Shown here piece after piece: positions 48,201 to 56,778 of a stretch of 64,000 nt of DNA. The stretch covers positions 29,197 to 93,196 of the forward strand of contig CAZMXP010000011.1 of assembly GCA_964570285.1 (NCBI GenBank), read 5' to 3'. The translations under genes and the position numbers were made by a program. This stretch comes from CAZMXP01 sp964570285 (lineage in GTDB: Bacteria > Planctomycetota > PLA2). The first letter of the stretch is position 1. Each line of letters starts with the position of its first letter. The notes beneath the pieces were generated by a model. The model was not told where the DNA came from, did not search any database, and worked only from the letters and a program-made list of their open reading frames with translations.

Positions 48201-48685
48201 GGGATACCCGGCCGGTCGACGCGCTGATCGCGGCGCTGGCTGACGGGGAGTCCGATGTGCGGCGGGCCGCGGCGTGGGCCCTCGCGGGGCTTGAGGACGC
48301 CCGGGCTGTCGACGCTCTGCTCGCGGCGCTGGGGGACGGCCCGGCGGAGGTCCGGGCCCAAGCGGGCTTTGCCCTCGCGGGGTTCGGGGACGCCCGGGCG
48401 TTCGACGCTCTGCTCGCGGCGCTGGGGGACTGGGAGGCGGAGGTCCGCACTCACGCGGCCCGGGCCCTAGGGTGGCTTGCCGACGCCCGTGCGGTCGACC
48501 CGCTTCTCGCGGCGCTCCGGGACGGGGAGACTTGGGTCCGCTCATCCGCCATTGGCGCGCTCTGGAGTCTCAGCATCCTGCCGTCGGTGTGGCAGGCCGC
48601 AACTCCTGGCAAGCGAATTCCGAAGCGACCCGCGCCTGCGCGCAAGCGCGCAAAGCCCGCTGCCCGAAAGCGCAAGAAGAGTTGA
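45253..48685 (+). CDS. Fusion of class III nucleotide cyclase-like domain, NACHT NTPase and PBS-lyase HEAT repeats
   Basis: N-terminal ~175 residues resemble a class III cyclase: FVKIDRIGSSRD (metal Asp24), WQGDGAMIFV (second metal Asp69), VRIAAGCGRVPF. The purine-specifying Lys is not at its place (Gly65/Trp66). NACHT core: Walker A GDPGSGKST (300-308), Walker B LVLLDGLDEV (396-405), VVTSRSVG, and FLHLTFQEFFAAAYL (~642-656). From ~796 HEAT repeats of 31 residues (ALGxLGDARAVDPLLAALRDG) follow: two and a half before the gap, six after. A basic tail ends it (RIPKRPAPARKRAKPAARKR). The N gap splits the frame, but a gap of 42+93k bases would restore it. Defence STAND proteins share NACHT plus repeats; a cyclase fused in front is unusual. 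Confidence 0.8.
47898..47997. other. Assembly gap of 100 N inside the HEAT repeats
   Basis: Exactly 100 N is a scaffolding placeholder. The flanks stop in LLAA and resume in xALGSLGD of successive 93-bp repeats, so the missing piece is probably a whole number of repeats plus 42 bases. The assembler failed because the repeats are nearly identical. Confidence 0.85.
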
Positions 48686-48751
48686 GGCGTCGAGCTCCGA
48701 CGAGAGAGTGACCGCGGGCACGCCCCGAAGGCCCGCCGCCCCCCAGGGCCC

Positions 48752-48823
48752 CTTGCCGCCCATAGCCCGCGCAGCGGGCGACGGGGGCTTGCCGCCCATA
48801 GCCCGCGCAGCGGGCGACGGGCG
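48752..48823. repeat. Two tandem 36-bp units forming hairpins after the NACHT gene
   Basis: The unit starting CTTGCCGCCCATAGCCCGC and ending GGGCGACGGGGG is repeated at 48752 and 48788. Each contains GCCCGC-GCA-GCGGGC, a 6-bp stem with a 3-base loop. They lie between the convergent stops at 48685 and 48826 and are a likely bidirectional terminator. Only two copies, so not a CRISPR. Confidence 0.7.
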
Positions 48824-48825
48824 GG

Positions 48826-50604
48826 CTACTCCCCCGGCTCCACGACCTCGTGCCGCTTGTTGATCTCAAGTTTGTCGAGCTTCTGCACGCACCCCGACGG
48901 CCAGCGGATCTCGCAGCGGTCGATCGCCGTCGCGTCGCCAAGCCCGAAGTGGACGGTCTTCGTCGACTGGGAAAGGTACCCGCCAGCCGCCTGAACCTGT
49001 CGCACCATCACCGTATCCCCCAACCAGATGCGCACGACTGCTCCAATGGCATCCCGGTTCGACCGCGTTCCCCGCAACCGCAGCGCAACGAAGTTGCGCT
49101 GCTCCATAAGGCCGTTTCTGTAAAGAAACGGCCTATCATTGAAGTTGTTGACGACGATGTCGAGGCGGCCGTCGCCGTCGAAGTCGAGCGTCGCGGCGCT
49201 GCGCGAACTGCGCGTCGCGGGCTTGTTGCCGATCGGCAGCGGCAGGTGGATGCCGCCGGGCAGCGGGTCCATGCCCGCCTCCTTGCAGCGGTCGGTGAAG
49301 GTGCCGTCGCCGTTGTTCATCATCAGCGGCGAGCGGAAGTACCAGAAGGGGTAGCCCATGCCCGACGGCAGGAAGGCGTCCTCGAAGCCGTCGTTGTCGT
49401 AGTCGCCCTCGGCGATGCCCCAGGGCCAGAAGGTCTCGGCCCGCGCGCTCTCCGAGACCTCCTCGAACTTGCCGCCGCCGAGGTTCCGGTAGAGGCCGTT
49501 GCCGAAGAAGACGGCGCGGTAGGAGATGTTGATCTTGTTCGCGAAGACCTGCTCCTGCCGCTTCTGGAAGTCCGCCTCCTCGTGGCGGCGGCCGAAGTAC
49601 CACTGGTACTTCTTCGTCTCCTCGATGCGCGTCGGGTCGTAGTCGGTGTTCATCCACATGTCGCTGTGCATGTCCACGACGTAGAGGTCGAGCCGGCCGT
49701 CGCGGTCGTAGTCGAACGCGCGCGTGCCTACGGTGCCGAAGGGCGTCTTGCCGACCGTCTGCTCGGTGACGTCCTCGAAGACCCCCTTGCCGTCGTTGCG
49801 GTAGAGGATGCTGCTGCCGAACATGTTGGCGACGAAGAGGTCGGAGTCGCCGTCCTCGTCGTAGTCGAAGACCGCGGTGTCGCCGCCCCAGCCCGCCCCC
49901 TGCAGCCGCGCGTCCACGGTCGCCTCGGTGAAGGTCCCGTCGCCGTTGTTGCGGTAGAACGTGTTCAGCTCGATCGGGCTGTCGACGAGATCGAAGAGGT
50001 AGCTCGGCCCCGGGTGGTAGCGGTTCTCCGCGTCCATCTTCTCGCTCGTCCAGCGCGCGGTGTTCGACACGAACAGGTCGAGGTCGCCGTCGTGGTCGGC
50101 GTCGAAGAAGGTCGCCGACTGGCTGTGCGCGACGCGCTTGACCCCCGCAGCCCCCGTCACATCCGTGAACTTGCCGCCTTCGTTGCGGAAGAGCGCGTTG
50201 CCGCCGCGCGTCGAGATCACGAAGAGGTCCTGGTCGCCGTCGTTGTCGTAGTCGTTGAACACCGCCGCGACGCAGATCCGGTCGGACAGCGCGATCGGCC
50301 CCGCCGCGGCGGTCGCGTCGGCGAAGGTGCCGTCGCCGTTGTTCCTGTAGAGCGCGTTGGGCCCGAGCTGGTTGCAGAAGTAGAGGTCGTCGTCGCCGTC
50401 GCCGTCGTAGTCGCCGACCGCGACGCCGCAGCCGTGGTCGTAGAAGTTGATCTTGAACTTCTCGCCCTGCTCGCCGGGCAGGAAGGCCATGCGGAACGCG
50501 ATGCCCGCCTTCTCCGAGACCTCCTCGAAGTTCGGGCCGGCGCTCGCGGCGGCAGTCGCGAGCAGCAGCAGGGTGGCGGCGCGGAGGGGGAACGGTGTCG
50601 ACAT
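48826..50604 (-). CDS. Exported FG-GAP/VCBS repeat protein with ASPIC/UnbV C-terminal domain, copy 3
   Basis: 592 residues. Signal peptide AATLLLLATAAASAGPN, then seven or so FG-GAP/VCBS beta-propeller repeats (DYDGDGDDDLYFCNQLGPN, DYDNDGDQDLFVISTRGGN, DADHDGDLDLFVSNTARW) with Asp-rich calcium loops. The C-terminal ASPIC/UnbV domain has VRQVQAAGGYLSQSTKTVHF. Such proteins (CRTAC1-like) are secreted or surface calcium-binding propellers. TATACT (50632-50627) with a leader and GAGAGGA ribosome site precede ATG 50604. Confidence 0.88.
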   Translation of the reverse strand: MSTPFPLRAATLLLLATAAASAGPNFEEVSEKAGIAFRMAFLPGEQGEKFKINFYDHGCGVAVGDYDGDGDDDLYFCNQLGPNALYRNNGDGTFADATAAAGPIALSDRICVAAVFNDYDNDGDQDLFVISTRGGNALFRNEGGKFTDVTGAAGVKRVAHSQSATFFDADHDGDLDLFVSNTARWTSEKMDAENRYHPGPSYLFDLVDSPIELNTFYRNNGDGTFTEATVDARLQGAGWGGDTAVFDYDEDGDSDLFVANMFGSSILYRNDGKGVFEDVTEQTVGKTPFGTVGTRAFDYDRDGRLDLYVVDMHSDMWMNTDYDPTRIEETKKYQWYFGRRHEEADFQKRQEQVFANKINISYRAVFFGNGLYRNLGGGKFEEVSESARAETFWPWGIAEGDYDNDGFEDAFLPSGMGYPFWYFRSPLMMNNGDGTFTDRCKEAGMDPLPGGIHLPLPIGNKPATRSSRSAATLDFDGDGRLDIVVNNFNDRPFLYRNGLMEQRNFVALRLRGTRSNRDAIGAVVRIWLGDTVMVRQVQAAGGYLSQSTKTVHFGLGDATAIDRCEIRWPSGCVQKLDKLEINKRHEVVEPGE

Positions 50605-50626
50605 GGTCCTCTCTCTCGTTCCCGGA

Positions 50627-50632
50627 AGTATA
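50627..50632 (-). promoter_or_regulatory. -10 element (TATACT) with a normal leader
   Basis: 22 bases before ATG 50604, followed by GAGAGGA. This is one of the few promoters here with room for a ribosome site. A paired G-tract lies directly upstream on the other strand. Confidence 0.55.
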
Positions 50633-50633
50633 A

Positions 50634-50652
50634 GGGGGGGCCGCGGGGGGGG
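50634..50652 (+). repeat. Paired G-tract (G7-CCGC-G8)
   Basis: Fills most of the gap between the stop at 50654 and the TATACT box. Confidence 0.75.
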
Positions 50653-50653
50653 C

Positions 50654-52450
50654 TCAGTCCGGGTGCTCGACGATCTCGTAGAGGCGATCGATCGCGGGTA
50701 CCTCGACGGACTGCCTGCGCAGCCCGGGCCATACGACGTTGCAACTCGTCACCTTCGTCGCGCCGCCGAGGCCGAAGTGGAGCGTCTTGCTGGACTGCGA
50801 CAGGTAGCCCCCCGCCGCCTGCACCTGCCGGACCAGCTTGCGGCCGCCGACGACCAGTTCTACCCGCGCGCCGATCGCGTCGCGGTTGGTCTTCCGGCCG
50901 GTCAGGCGGAACGAGACGTAGTGGCCGCGTCCGAGGCGGTTCATCAGCAGGAAGGGGCGGTCGTTGAAGTTGTTGACGATCAGGTCGAGGCCGCCGTCGC
51001 CGTCGAAGTCGGCGGTCGCGGCGCTGCGCGAACTGCGCGTCGCCTCGCGGCCGCCGATGCGCTCGGGAGACAGCCTCCCCCCCGGCGGCGGGTCGAGCCC
51101 GAGCGTGGACGCGCGGTCCTCGAAGGTGCCGTCCCCCCGGTTCATCAGCAGCGGCGAGGGCCAGTGGAAGAAGGGATAGCCCATGCCGGAGGCGAGGAAG
51201 GCGTCCTCGTGGCCGTCGTTGTCGAAGTCGCCCTCGGCGACGCCCCAGGGCCAGAAGGTCTCCGCGTTCGCGGCGTCGGAGACCTCCTCGAACCTCCCGT
51301 CCCCCGCCCAGCGGTAGAGCGCGTTGCCGAAGATGACGTCCTCGTAGCGGATGCCGGTGCGCTCGGCGAACTGCCGCTCCTTCTCGGGGTCGAAGTCGTG
51401 TGCCTCCGCGATGCGGCCGAGGAACCACCGGTACTTGCGCTTGGGCTCGATCTTCTCCCGCGGGTAGGAGGTGTCCATCCACATGTCGCTGTGCATGTCG
51501 GCGACGAACAGGTCGAGGTGGCCGTCGCCGTCGTAGTCGAACGCCCTCGCCCCCATCGCCCCCCACGGGAAGCGGCCGATCGCCGCCTTCGTGACGTCCT
51601 CGAACTTCCCCTTGCCGTCGTTCCGGAAGAGGTAGCTCGCGCCGAACATGCTCGCGACGAAGAGGTCGCTGTCGCCGTCCTCGTCGTAGTCGAAGACCGC
51701 GGTGTCCCCTCCCCAGCCGCGCCCGTCGAGACCCGCCTCGTAGGTCGCGTTCGTGAAGGTGCCGTCGCCGTTGTTGCGGTAGAGCACGTTGAGCTCGATC
51801 GGGCTGCCGATGAAGTCGAAGAGGAAGGAGGGGCCCGGGTAGTACCGGTGGACCGGATCGAGGGTGTCCGTCGTCCAGCGCGCGGTGTTGGTGACGAAGA
51901 TGTCGAGGTCGCCGTCGTGGTCGGGATCGAAGAAGGTCGCCGACTGCGAGTGGCCGACGAGCGCGACCCCCGCAGCCCCCGTGACATCGGTGAAACGGGC
52001 GTTGCCCTCGTTCCGGAAGAGGGCGTTGCCGCCCCGCGTCGAGATCACGAAGAGGTCCTGGTCGCCGTCGTTGTCGTAGTCGCCGAAGACCGCGGCGACG
52101 CAGATGCGGTCTTGGAGCGCGATCGGGCCCGCGGCGGCGGTGATGTCGGAGAAGGTGCCGTCGCCGTTGTTCCTGTAGAGCGCGTTGGCGCCGAGCTGGT
52201 TGCAGAAGTAGAGGTCGTCGTCGCCGTCGGAGTCGCAGTCGGCCACCGCGACGCCGCTGCCGTGGTCGTAGAGGTTCACCTTGAAGTTCTCGCCCTGCTC
52301 GCCGGGCAGGAACGAGGTCCGGAACGCGATGCCCGCCTCCCGCGCGCGGTCGACGAACCCCTGCGGCGGCGCCTTCGCGGGCTTCTCCTCGCCGGCGCAG
52401 GCCGCAAGCAGCACGATCGGCAGGAGGAGGGCCGCGGCGTGGCTTCGCAT
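50654..52450 (-). CDS. FG-GAP/VCBS repeat lipoprotein with ASPIC/UnbV domain, copy 2
   Basis: 598 residues. The N-terminus ALLLPIVLLAACAGEE has a lipobox (AAC). FG-GAP repeats as in copies 1 and 3 (DCDSDGDDDLYFCNQLGAN, DYDEDGDSDLFVASMFGAS, DFDGDGGLDLIVNNFNDRP) and a UnbV ending (VRQVQAAGGYLSQSSKTLHF). Related along its length to both other copies. TACGAT (52462-52457) lies six bases before ATG 52450, in the stop region of the ATPase gene, so it has its own promoter. Confidence 0.88.
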   Translation of the reverse strand: MRSHAAALLLPIVLLAACAGEEKPAKAPPQGFVDRAREAGIAFRTSFLPGEQGENFKVNLYDHGSGVAVADCDSDGDDDLYFCNQLGANALYRNNGDGTFSDITAAAGPIALQDRICVAAVFGDYDNDGDQDLFVISTRGGNALFRNEGNARFTDVTGAAGVALVGHSQSATFFDPDHDGDLDIFVTNTARWTTDTLDPVHRYYPGPSFLFDFIGSPIELNVLYRNNGDGTFTNATYEAGLDGRGWGGDTAVFDYDEDGDSDLFVASMFGASYLFRNDGKGKFEDVTKAAIGRFPWGAMGARAFDYDGDGHLDLFVADMHSDMWMDTSYPREKIEPKRKYRWFLGRIAEAHDFDPEKERQFAERTGIRYEDVIFGNALYRWAGDGRFEEVSDAANAETFWPWGVAEGDFDNDGHEDAFLASGMGYPFFHWPSPLLMNRGDGTFEDRASTLGLDPPPGGRLSPERIGGREATRSSRSAATADFDGDGGLDLIVNNFNDRPFLLMNRLGRGHYVSFRLTGRKTNRDAIGARVELVVGGRKLVRQVQAAGGYLSQSSKTLHFGLGGATKVTSCNVVWPGLRRQSVEVPAIDRLYEIVEHPD

Positions 52451-52456
52451 GGGGGC

Positions 52457-52462
52457 ATCGTA
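52457..52462 (-). promoter_or_regulatory. -10 element of a predicted leaderless promoter
   Basis: TACGAT, six bases before ATG 52450, immediately after the ABC ATPase stop (52464). Confidence 0.6.
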
Positions 52463-52463
52463 A

Positions 52464-53132
52464 CTACTCGAGCCGGCCGTTGCGCAGGCGGACGCGGTGC
52501 GTGGCCAGCGCGAGGAAGGCGTCGTCGTGGGTCGCGACGAGGACGGTCCGGCCGGAGGCGTGGAACTCCTGGAACAGCGCGACGACGGACGCGGCCGAGT
52601 CGCGGTCGAGATCGCTCGTCGGCTCGTCGGCGAGCAGCGCCTCCGGGTCGCCCGCGAGCGCGCGCGCGACGCCGGCGCGCTGCCCCTCGCCGCCGCTCAG
52701 CTCCTCGGGGCTCGACGCTTCGCGGCCCTTGAGGCCGACGCGCTCGAGCAGTGCCGAGGCGATCCGGCGGCGTTCGATCGGGGGGGTGCCGCGGGGGACC
52801 AGCGGGTAGGTGACGTTCTCCCAGAGCGGCAGGCCGCGCAGCATGTGCGCCTGCTGGAAGACGAGGCCGAAGCGGCGCCGGAGGCGGGTGCGCTCGCTTT
52901 CGGAGGCCTCGTTCAGGTCGGCGCCGCCGAAGAGGATCGTGCCCGACGTCGGGCGGTCGAGCGCCGCGAGCAGCGCGAGCAGCGTCGTCTTGCCACCTCC
53001 CGAGGGGCCGGTCACCGCGAGGAAGGCGCCCTGCGGGACGGAGATCGTCACGCCGTCGAGCGCCTTGACCTCGGCGCCGCTCGCGGAGCGGAAGGTGCGC
53101 GTCGCGTCGCGAGTCTCGAAGAGCGGGTTCAT
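52464..53132 (-). CDS. ABC transporter ATP-binding protein (LolD/MacB-type)
   Basis: 222 residues from ATG 53132. Walker A GPSGGGKTT (42-50), Q loop VFQQAHMLRGL, signature ELSGGEGQRAGVARALAGD, Walker B ALLADEPTSDLD, H loop VATHDDAFLAL. The short length and the EPTSDLD sequence place it with LolD/MacB-type ATPases that work with FtsX permeases. The start overlaps the permease stop (ATGA 53132-53129). Confidence 0.92.
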   Translation of the reverse strand: MNPLFETRDATRTFRSASGAEVKALDGVTISVPQGAFLAVTGPSGGGKTTLLALLAALDRPTSGTILFGGADLNEASESERTRLRRRFGLVFQQAHMLRGLPLWENVTYPLVPRGTPPIERRRIASALLERVGLKGREASSPEELSGGEGQRAGVARALAGDPEALLADEPTSDLDRDSAASVVALFQEFHASGRTVLVATHDDAFLALATHRVRLRNGRLE

Positions 53133-54322
53133 CGAAGCGCCAGCGCCGGCGGCGCGGTCGCGGCGCGCCAGGTGGAGTAGACCGTGCCGATCGACACGAT
53201 CGAGAACGAGACGACCAGCGCCATCAGCGCCGGCGTCGGCGCGAGGCGGTAGGGCACGGTGAACGCGGGCGCCGCCCCGGCGCCGGGCAGGAAGACGCCC
53301 GCGATGCCGCGCGCGCCGAGCGGCCCGAGCCAGCCCCACGCGAGGAGCAGCGCCGCGGACGCGCCGACGAGGCAGAGCACGAGGCTCTCGACGAGCCCGC
53401 GCAGCAGCAGCTGGTCGGTCATCCACCCGGTCGCCTTCAGCAACGCCGCCTCCCTGCGCCGCTCGCTCAGCCCGAGGCCGGAGACGACCATCAGCAGCGG
53501 GATGCCGACCGCGAACGCGAGCACGAAATGCAGGTGGAAGATCCCGTCCATGTGGCGCAGGCTCTGCGGCAGCAGCGCGCGCAACTCCTCCCGCGACGCG
53601 ACGGCGGCGGCGACGGGGCCGTGGGCGTCCGGCGCGGCGATCCGGTCGAGGCGCAGGATCGAGGAGATCACCGCGGGGCGGTAGCCCGGCTCGCAGTCGA
53701 CGAGCAGCGCCGTCACGAGCCCCCTCTGCGCGAAGATCGCGGCGGCGGTCTCGAGCGAGCAGAAGACGAGGTTCGCGGCCCAGACCGGCGAGTCGGCCTC
53801 GAAGAGTCCGACGACGGTCGAGATGCGCTCGCCCTCGTCGTTGCGGTAGAAGGGCGGGATCATCGCGCCGACTTGCAGGTGCAGGCGGTGCGCCAGTTCG
53901 CGGCCGACGACGAGTTCGTGCGACGCGCCCGCCGCGAAGAGGCGCCCCTCGACACAGCGCGCCGATCCGGGCAGCCGGTCGGGCGGCACCCCCGCGACGA
54001 CCGCCGCCAAACCCTCGCTGCCGAGGCGGATCTCGCCGGTGATGCGCGGCGTCACGCTCCGCACGCCGGCGATCGCGCGCACGCGCTCCGCGGCCTCGTC
54101 CGGCAGCGGCGCGGGCCGCCCGAAGCGCGTGCCGGTCACGTAGAGGTCGGCCCCCTCGCGGATCGACGCCTCCGCCTGGTCGAGCAGCCCCTCCGCGACG
54201 GCGGCGCCGGCGGCGTAGGGCAGGACGACGGCGACGAGGCAGGCGATCGAGACGAGGCTCCGCAGCGGATGGAGCAGCACCGAGACGAGCCCCGTCCGCG
54301 CGACGGCCACGAGCGTGTTCAT
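53129..54322 (-). CDS. FtsX/MacB-type ABC permease
   Basis: 397 residues. Transmembrane helix 1 (LVSIACLVAVVLPYAAGAAVAEG), a ~220-residue periplasmic domain, then three helices (FVLAFAVGIPLLMVVSGLGL, LVESLVLCLVGASAALLLAWGWLG, ALMALVVSFSIVSIGTVYS). This four-helix FtsX layout is used for lipoprotein export or mechanotransmission rather than solute transport. The start overlaps the small gene before it (ATGA 54322-54319). Confidence 0.85.
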   Translation of the reverse strand: MNTLVAVARTGLVSVLLHPLRSLVSIACLVAVVLPYAAGAAVAEGLLDQAEASIREGADLYVTGTRFGRPAPLPDEAAERVRAIAGVRSVTPRITGEIRLGSEGLAAVVAGVPPDRLPGSARCVEGRLFAAGASHELVVGRELAHRLHLQVGAMIPPFYRNDEGERISTVVGLFEADSPVWAANLVFCSLETAAAIFAQRGLVTALLVDCEPGYRPAVISSILRLDRIAAPDAHGPVAAAVASREELRALLPQSLRHMDGIFHLHFVLAFAVGIPLLMVVSGLGLSERRREAALLKATGWMTDQLLLRGLVESLVLCLVGASAALLLAWGWLGPLGARGIAGVFLPGAGAAPAFTVPYRLAPTPALMALVVSFSIVSIGTVYSTWRAATAPPALALR

Positions 54323-54585
54323 GGTTGCCTGGGAAGCGCGTGGGCGGGGCAGTAGAGCGATCCGCCGGGCAGCGGGTCGAACCGGTGCGAGCAGGCGGGT
54401 TCGACGCGAGCGTCGAACTCCCCCGCGCAGCGCGAGAGGTCCACCGCGGGGCCGAGTCCGAGCCCGCCGACGAGGCGCTGGAACCCGCCGTCCGCCGCGC
54501 GCGCGGGCCGCAGGAGCAGCGCGACGACGAGGAGGGGCAGCGCGACCGCGAGCGCGAGCAGCAGCGCGGGCGCGCTCCGCCTCAC
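54319..54585 (-). CDS. Small Cys-containing membrane-anchored protein
   Basis: 88 residues from GTG 54585: a single transmembrane helix (LLLALAVALPLLVVALLLRP) and an exported tail with three Cys and two His (SRCAGEFDARVEPACSHRF, LYCPAHALP). The Cys/His spacing suggests a metal site, perhaps handing copper or zinc to the transporter. Coupled on both sides: GTGA with the FG-GAP gene stop, ATGA with the permease start. No family is recognised. Confidence 0.6.
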   Translation of the reverse strand: MRRSAPALLLALAVALPLLVVALLLRPARAADGGFQRLVGGLGLGPAVDLSRCAGEFDARVEPACSHRFDPLPGGSLYCPAHALPRQP

Positions 54586-56384
54586 GGCCCCGCCTCGACG
54601 ACGACGTTGACCTGGCCGACCTGCGGCGCGTCGACGACCTGCAGCTTGCCCCCCGGCCAGATCACCTCGCAGCGGTCGATCCTGGTCGAGGCGCCGAGGC
54701 CGAAGTGGAGCGTCTTGCTCGACTGGGCGAGGTAGCCGCCGGCGGCGTCCACCTGGCGGACCATCACGCGGTCGCCGATCCTGAGGCGGACGCGGGCGCC
54801 GATGGCGTCGCGGTTGCACTTGACCCCCTGCAGCCGGAAGGCGATGAAGTTCCGCGGCGGCCACCGGTTCATCAGCAGGTAGGGGCGGTCGTTGAAGTTG
54901 TTGACGACGAGGTCGACGCGCCCGTCGCCGTCGAAGTCGCCCGACGCGGCGCTGCGCGAGCTGCGCGGGCACTCCTTGTCCGCGATGCGCGTGGGCAGCA
55001 TCCTGCCGCCCGGCGGCGGGTCGAGGCCCGCGGAGCCGGAGATGTCGGTGAAGGTGCCGTCGCCGTTGTTCTCGAGCAGCGGGCAGCGCCAGTAGGCGTA
55101 GGGATAGCCCATGCCGGAGGGGAGGAAGGCGTCCTCGTCCCCGTCGTTGTCGAAGTCGCCGCACGCCACCCCCCACGGCCAGAGCGTCTCGACGCCGGCC
55201 GGGCCGGAGCGCTCCTCGAAGCCGCCGCCGGTGTTGCGGTAGAGGCCGTTCCCGAAGAAGACCTCGTCGTAGCGGATGCGCACCTTCTCCGCGTACATGC
55301 GCTCGAGCTTCTGGTCGAAGCCCGGCTCCTCGAGGAAGGGGCCGTGGAACCCCTTGTACTTGCGGCGCTCGTCGATCCTCGACATGTCGTAGTCCTGCGG
55401 CATCCACATGTCGGAGTGCATGTCCACGACGAAGAGGTCGATCCGCCCGTCGCCGTCGTAGTCGAAGGGCTTGACGCCGACGGTGCCCCACGAGCTGGGG
55501 CCGAGCACCTTCCGCGTGACGTCCTCGAAGACCCCCTTGCCGTCGTTGCGGTAGAGGATGCTGCTGCCGAACATGTTGCCGACGAAGAGGTCGCTGTCCC
55601 CGTCCTCGTCGTAGTCGAGGACGGCGACGTCGCCGCCCCAGCCGGTCCCGTAGAGCGAGGCGGCGTTCGTCGCGTCCTCGAAGGTCCCGTCCCCGCGGTT
55701 GCGGAAGTAGACGTTGAACTCGACGGGACTGTCGAGCAGGTTCAGGATCGTCTGCGCGCCCTCGTAGTAGCGCTCGCGCGCGTGGAAGACCTCCGTCGTC
55801 CACTTCGCCGTGTTCGTCACGAAGAGGTCGAGGTCGCCGTCGCCGTCCGCGTCGAAGAAGGTGCAGCCCTGGGAGTGGGCGACGCCCCGCACGCCCGCGG
55901 CCTCGGTCACGTCGAAGAAGCGGCCGCTGCCGTCGTTGCGCAGGAGCGCGTTCCCGCCGCGCGTCGAGACGACGTAGAGGTCCTGGTCCCCGTCGTTGTC
56001 GTAGTCGCCGAAGGCCGCCGAGACGCAGATGCGGTCGGGGAGCGCGACGCTGCCGCTCTGCCCCGTCACGTCGGCGAAGTTGCCCTTGCCGTCGTTCCTG
56101 TAGAGCGCGTTGGGACCGAGCTGGTTGCAGAAGTAGAGGTCGTCGTCGCCGTCCCCGTCGTAGTCGGCCACCGCGACGCCGCAGCCGTGGTCGTAGAGGT
56201 TGGTCTTGAAGACCTCGCCCTGCTCGCCCGGCAGGTACTCCATCCGGAACGCGATGCCCGCCGCCTCCGCGCGATCGACGAATCCGGCCCTCGCGCCCGC
56301 GGCGGGCGTGGGGGTGCCCCCCGGGCCCCCCCCGCATCCCGCGGCGAGAAGCAGGGCGAGAAGTCTAGTCGCGCGTCTTCGCAT
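54582..56384 (-). CDS. FG-GAP/VCBS repeat lipoprotein with ASPIC/UnbV domain, copy 1
   Basis: 600 residues with a lipobox (LLALLLAAGC, Cys17). Repeats DYDGDGDDDLYFCNQLGPN, DYDNDGDQDLYVVSTRGGN, DADGDGDLDLFVTNTAKW, DFDGDGRVDLVVNNFNDRP and ending VRQVDAAGGYLAQSSKTLHF. The start overlaps the 3' end of the NosL-like gene by 20 bases, and the stop overlaps the small gene by GTGA, so this copy is embedded in the transporter operon. A paired G-tract in the DNA (56317-56333) encodes the Gly-rich region after the lipobox. Confidence 0.9.
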   Translation of the reverse strand: MRRRATRLLALLLAAGCGGGPGGTPTPAAGARAGFVDRAEAAGIAFRMEYLPGEQGEVFKTNLYDHGCGVAVADYDGDGDDDLYFCNQLGPNALYRNDGKGNFADVTGQSGSVALPDRICVSAAFGDYDNDGDQDLYVVSTRGGNALLRNDGSGRFFDVTEAAGVRGVAHSQGCTFFDADGDGDLDLFVTNTAKWTTEVFHARERYYEGAQTILNLLDSPVEFNVYFRNRGDGTFEDATNAASLYGTGWGGDVAVLDYDEDGDSDLFVGNMFGSSILYRNDGKGVFEDVTRKVLGPSSWGTVGVKPFDYDGDGRIDLFVVDMHSDMWMPQDYDMSRIDERRKYKGFHGPFLEEPGFDQKLERMYAEKVRIRYDEVFFGNGLYRNTGGGFEERSGPAGVETLWPWGVACGDFDNDGDEDAFLPSGMGYPYAYWRCPLLENNGDGTFTDISGSAGLDPPPGGRMLPTRIADKECPRSSRSAASGDFDGDGRVDLVVNNFNDRPYLLMNRWPPRNFIAFRLQGVKCNRDAIGARVRLRIGDRVMVRQVDAAGGYLAQSSKTLHFGLGASTRIDRCEVIWPGGKLQVVDAPQVGQVNVVVEAGP

Positions 56385-56778
56385 CCATGTCTCCGAAGGG
56401 CCGCTCCGCCCCGGTCAGGATGGTACCCCCATAGGCGCGGACGCGCCTCTCCGCCTCCTCGAGCGTCGCGAAGACGCGGATCTCGTCGGGGGAGCCGTCG
56501 CCCCATGTCGAGAAGGTGCGCACGAAGTGCGCCGCGCGGGCGTCGAGTTCGACCCCGGACGCGACGACGCGGATCGACCGCGGCGTGGCACCCGACGCCG
56601 CGAGCCACGACTGCGCGCAGGCGACGCCGCAGAAGAGCCTGCCGTCGATGCGCACCCGGAAGGCGGCGTCGGTCCTCGCGCCGTCGAAGGAGCAGCGCTC
56701 GCCGGTCGAACGCAGCCGGTCCCCGGCGATGGGGAGGAGCGCGAGGAGGGGAAGGGCGATCCAGGCCGCGCGTTTCAT
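56365..56778 (-). CDS. NosL-like copper-binding protein
   Basis: 137 residues with signal segment AAWIALPLLALLPIAG. The NosL-type pattern can be seen: CSFDGARTDAAFRVRIDGRL, FCGVACAQSWLA, VVASGVELDARAAHFV, DEIRVFATLEEAERRVRAYGG, then Met/Asp at the end. NosL is a copper chaperone for nitrous oxide reductase, but no nosZ is in view. Here it probably supplies metal to another exported factor. Overlaps both neighbours (TGATG at 56780-56776 with the upstream gene). Confidence 0.7.
   Translation of the reverse strand: MKRAAWIALPLLALLPIAGDRLRSTGERCSFDGARTDAAFRVRIDGRLFCGVACAQSWLAASGATPRSIRVVASGVELDARAAHFVRTFSTWGDGSPDEIRVFATLEEAERRVRAYGGTILTGAERPFGDMDAKTRD

Noticed and set aside
48752..48823. CRISPR array
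   Set aside because: Two directly abutting units without spacers and no cas genes; they are hairpins.
56365..56778. Part of a nitrous-oxide reduction operon
   Set aside because: No nosZ, nosR, nosD or nosY-type gene is present; only the NosL-like fold is suggested.
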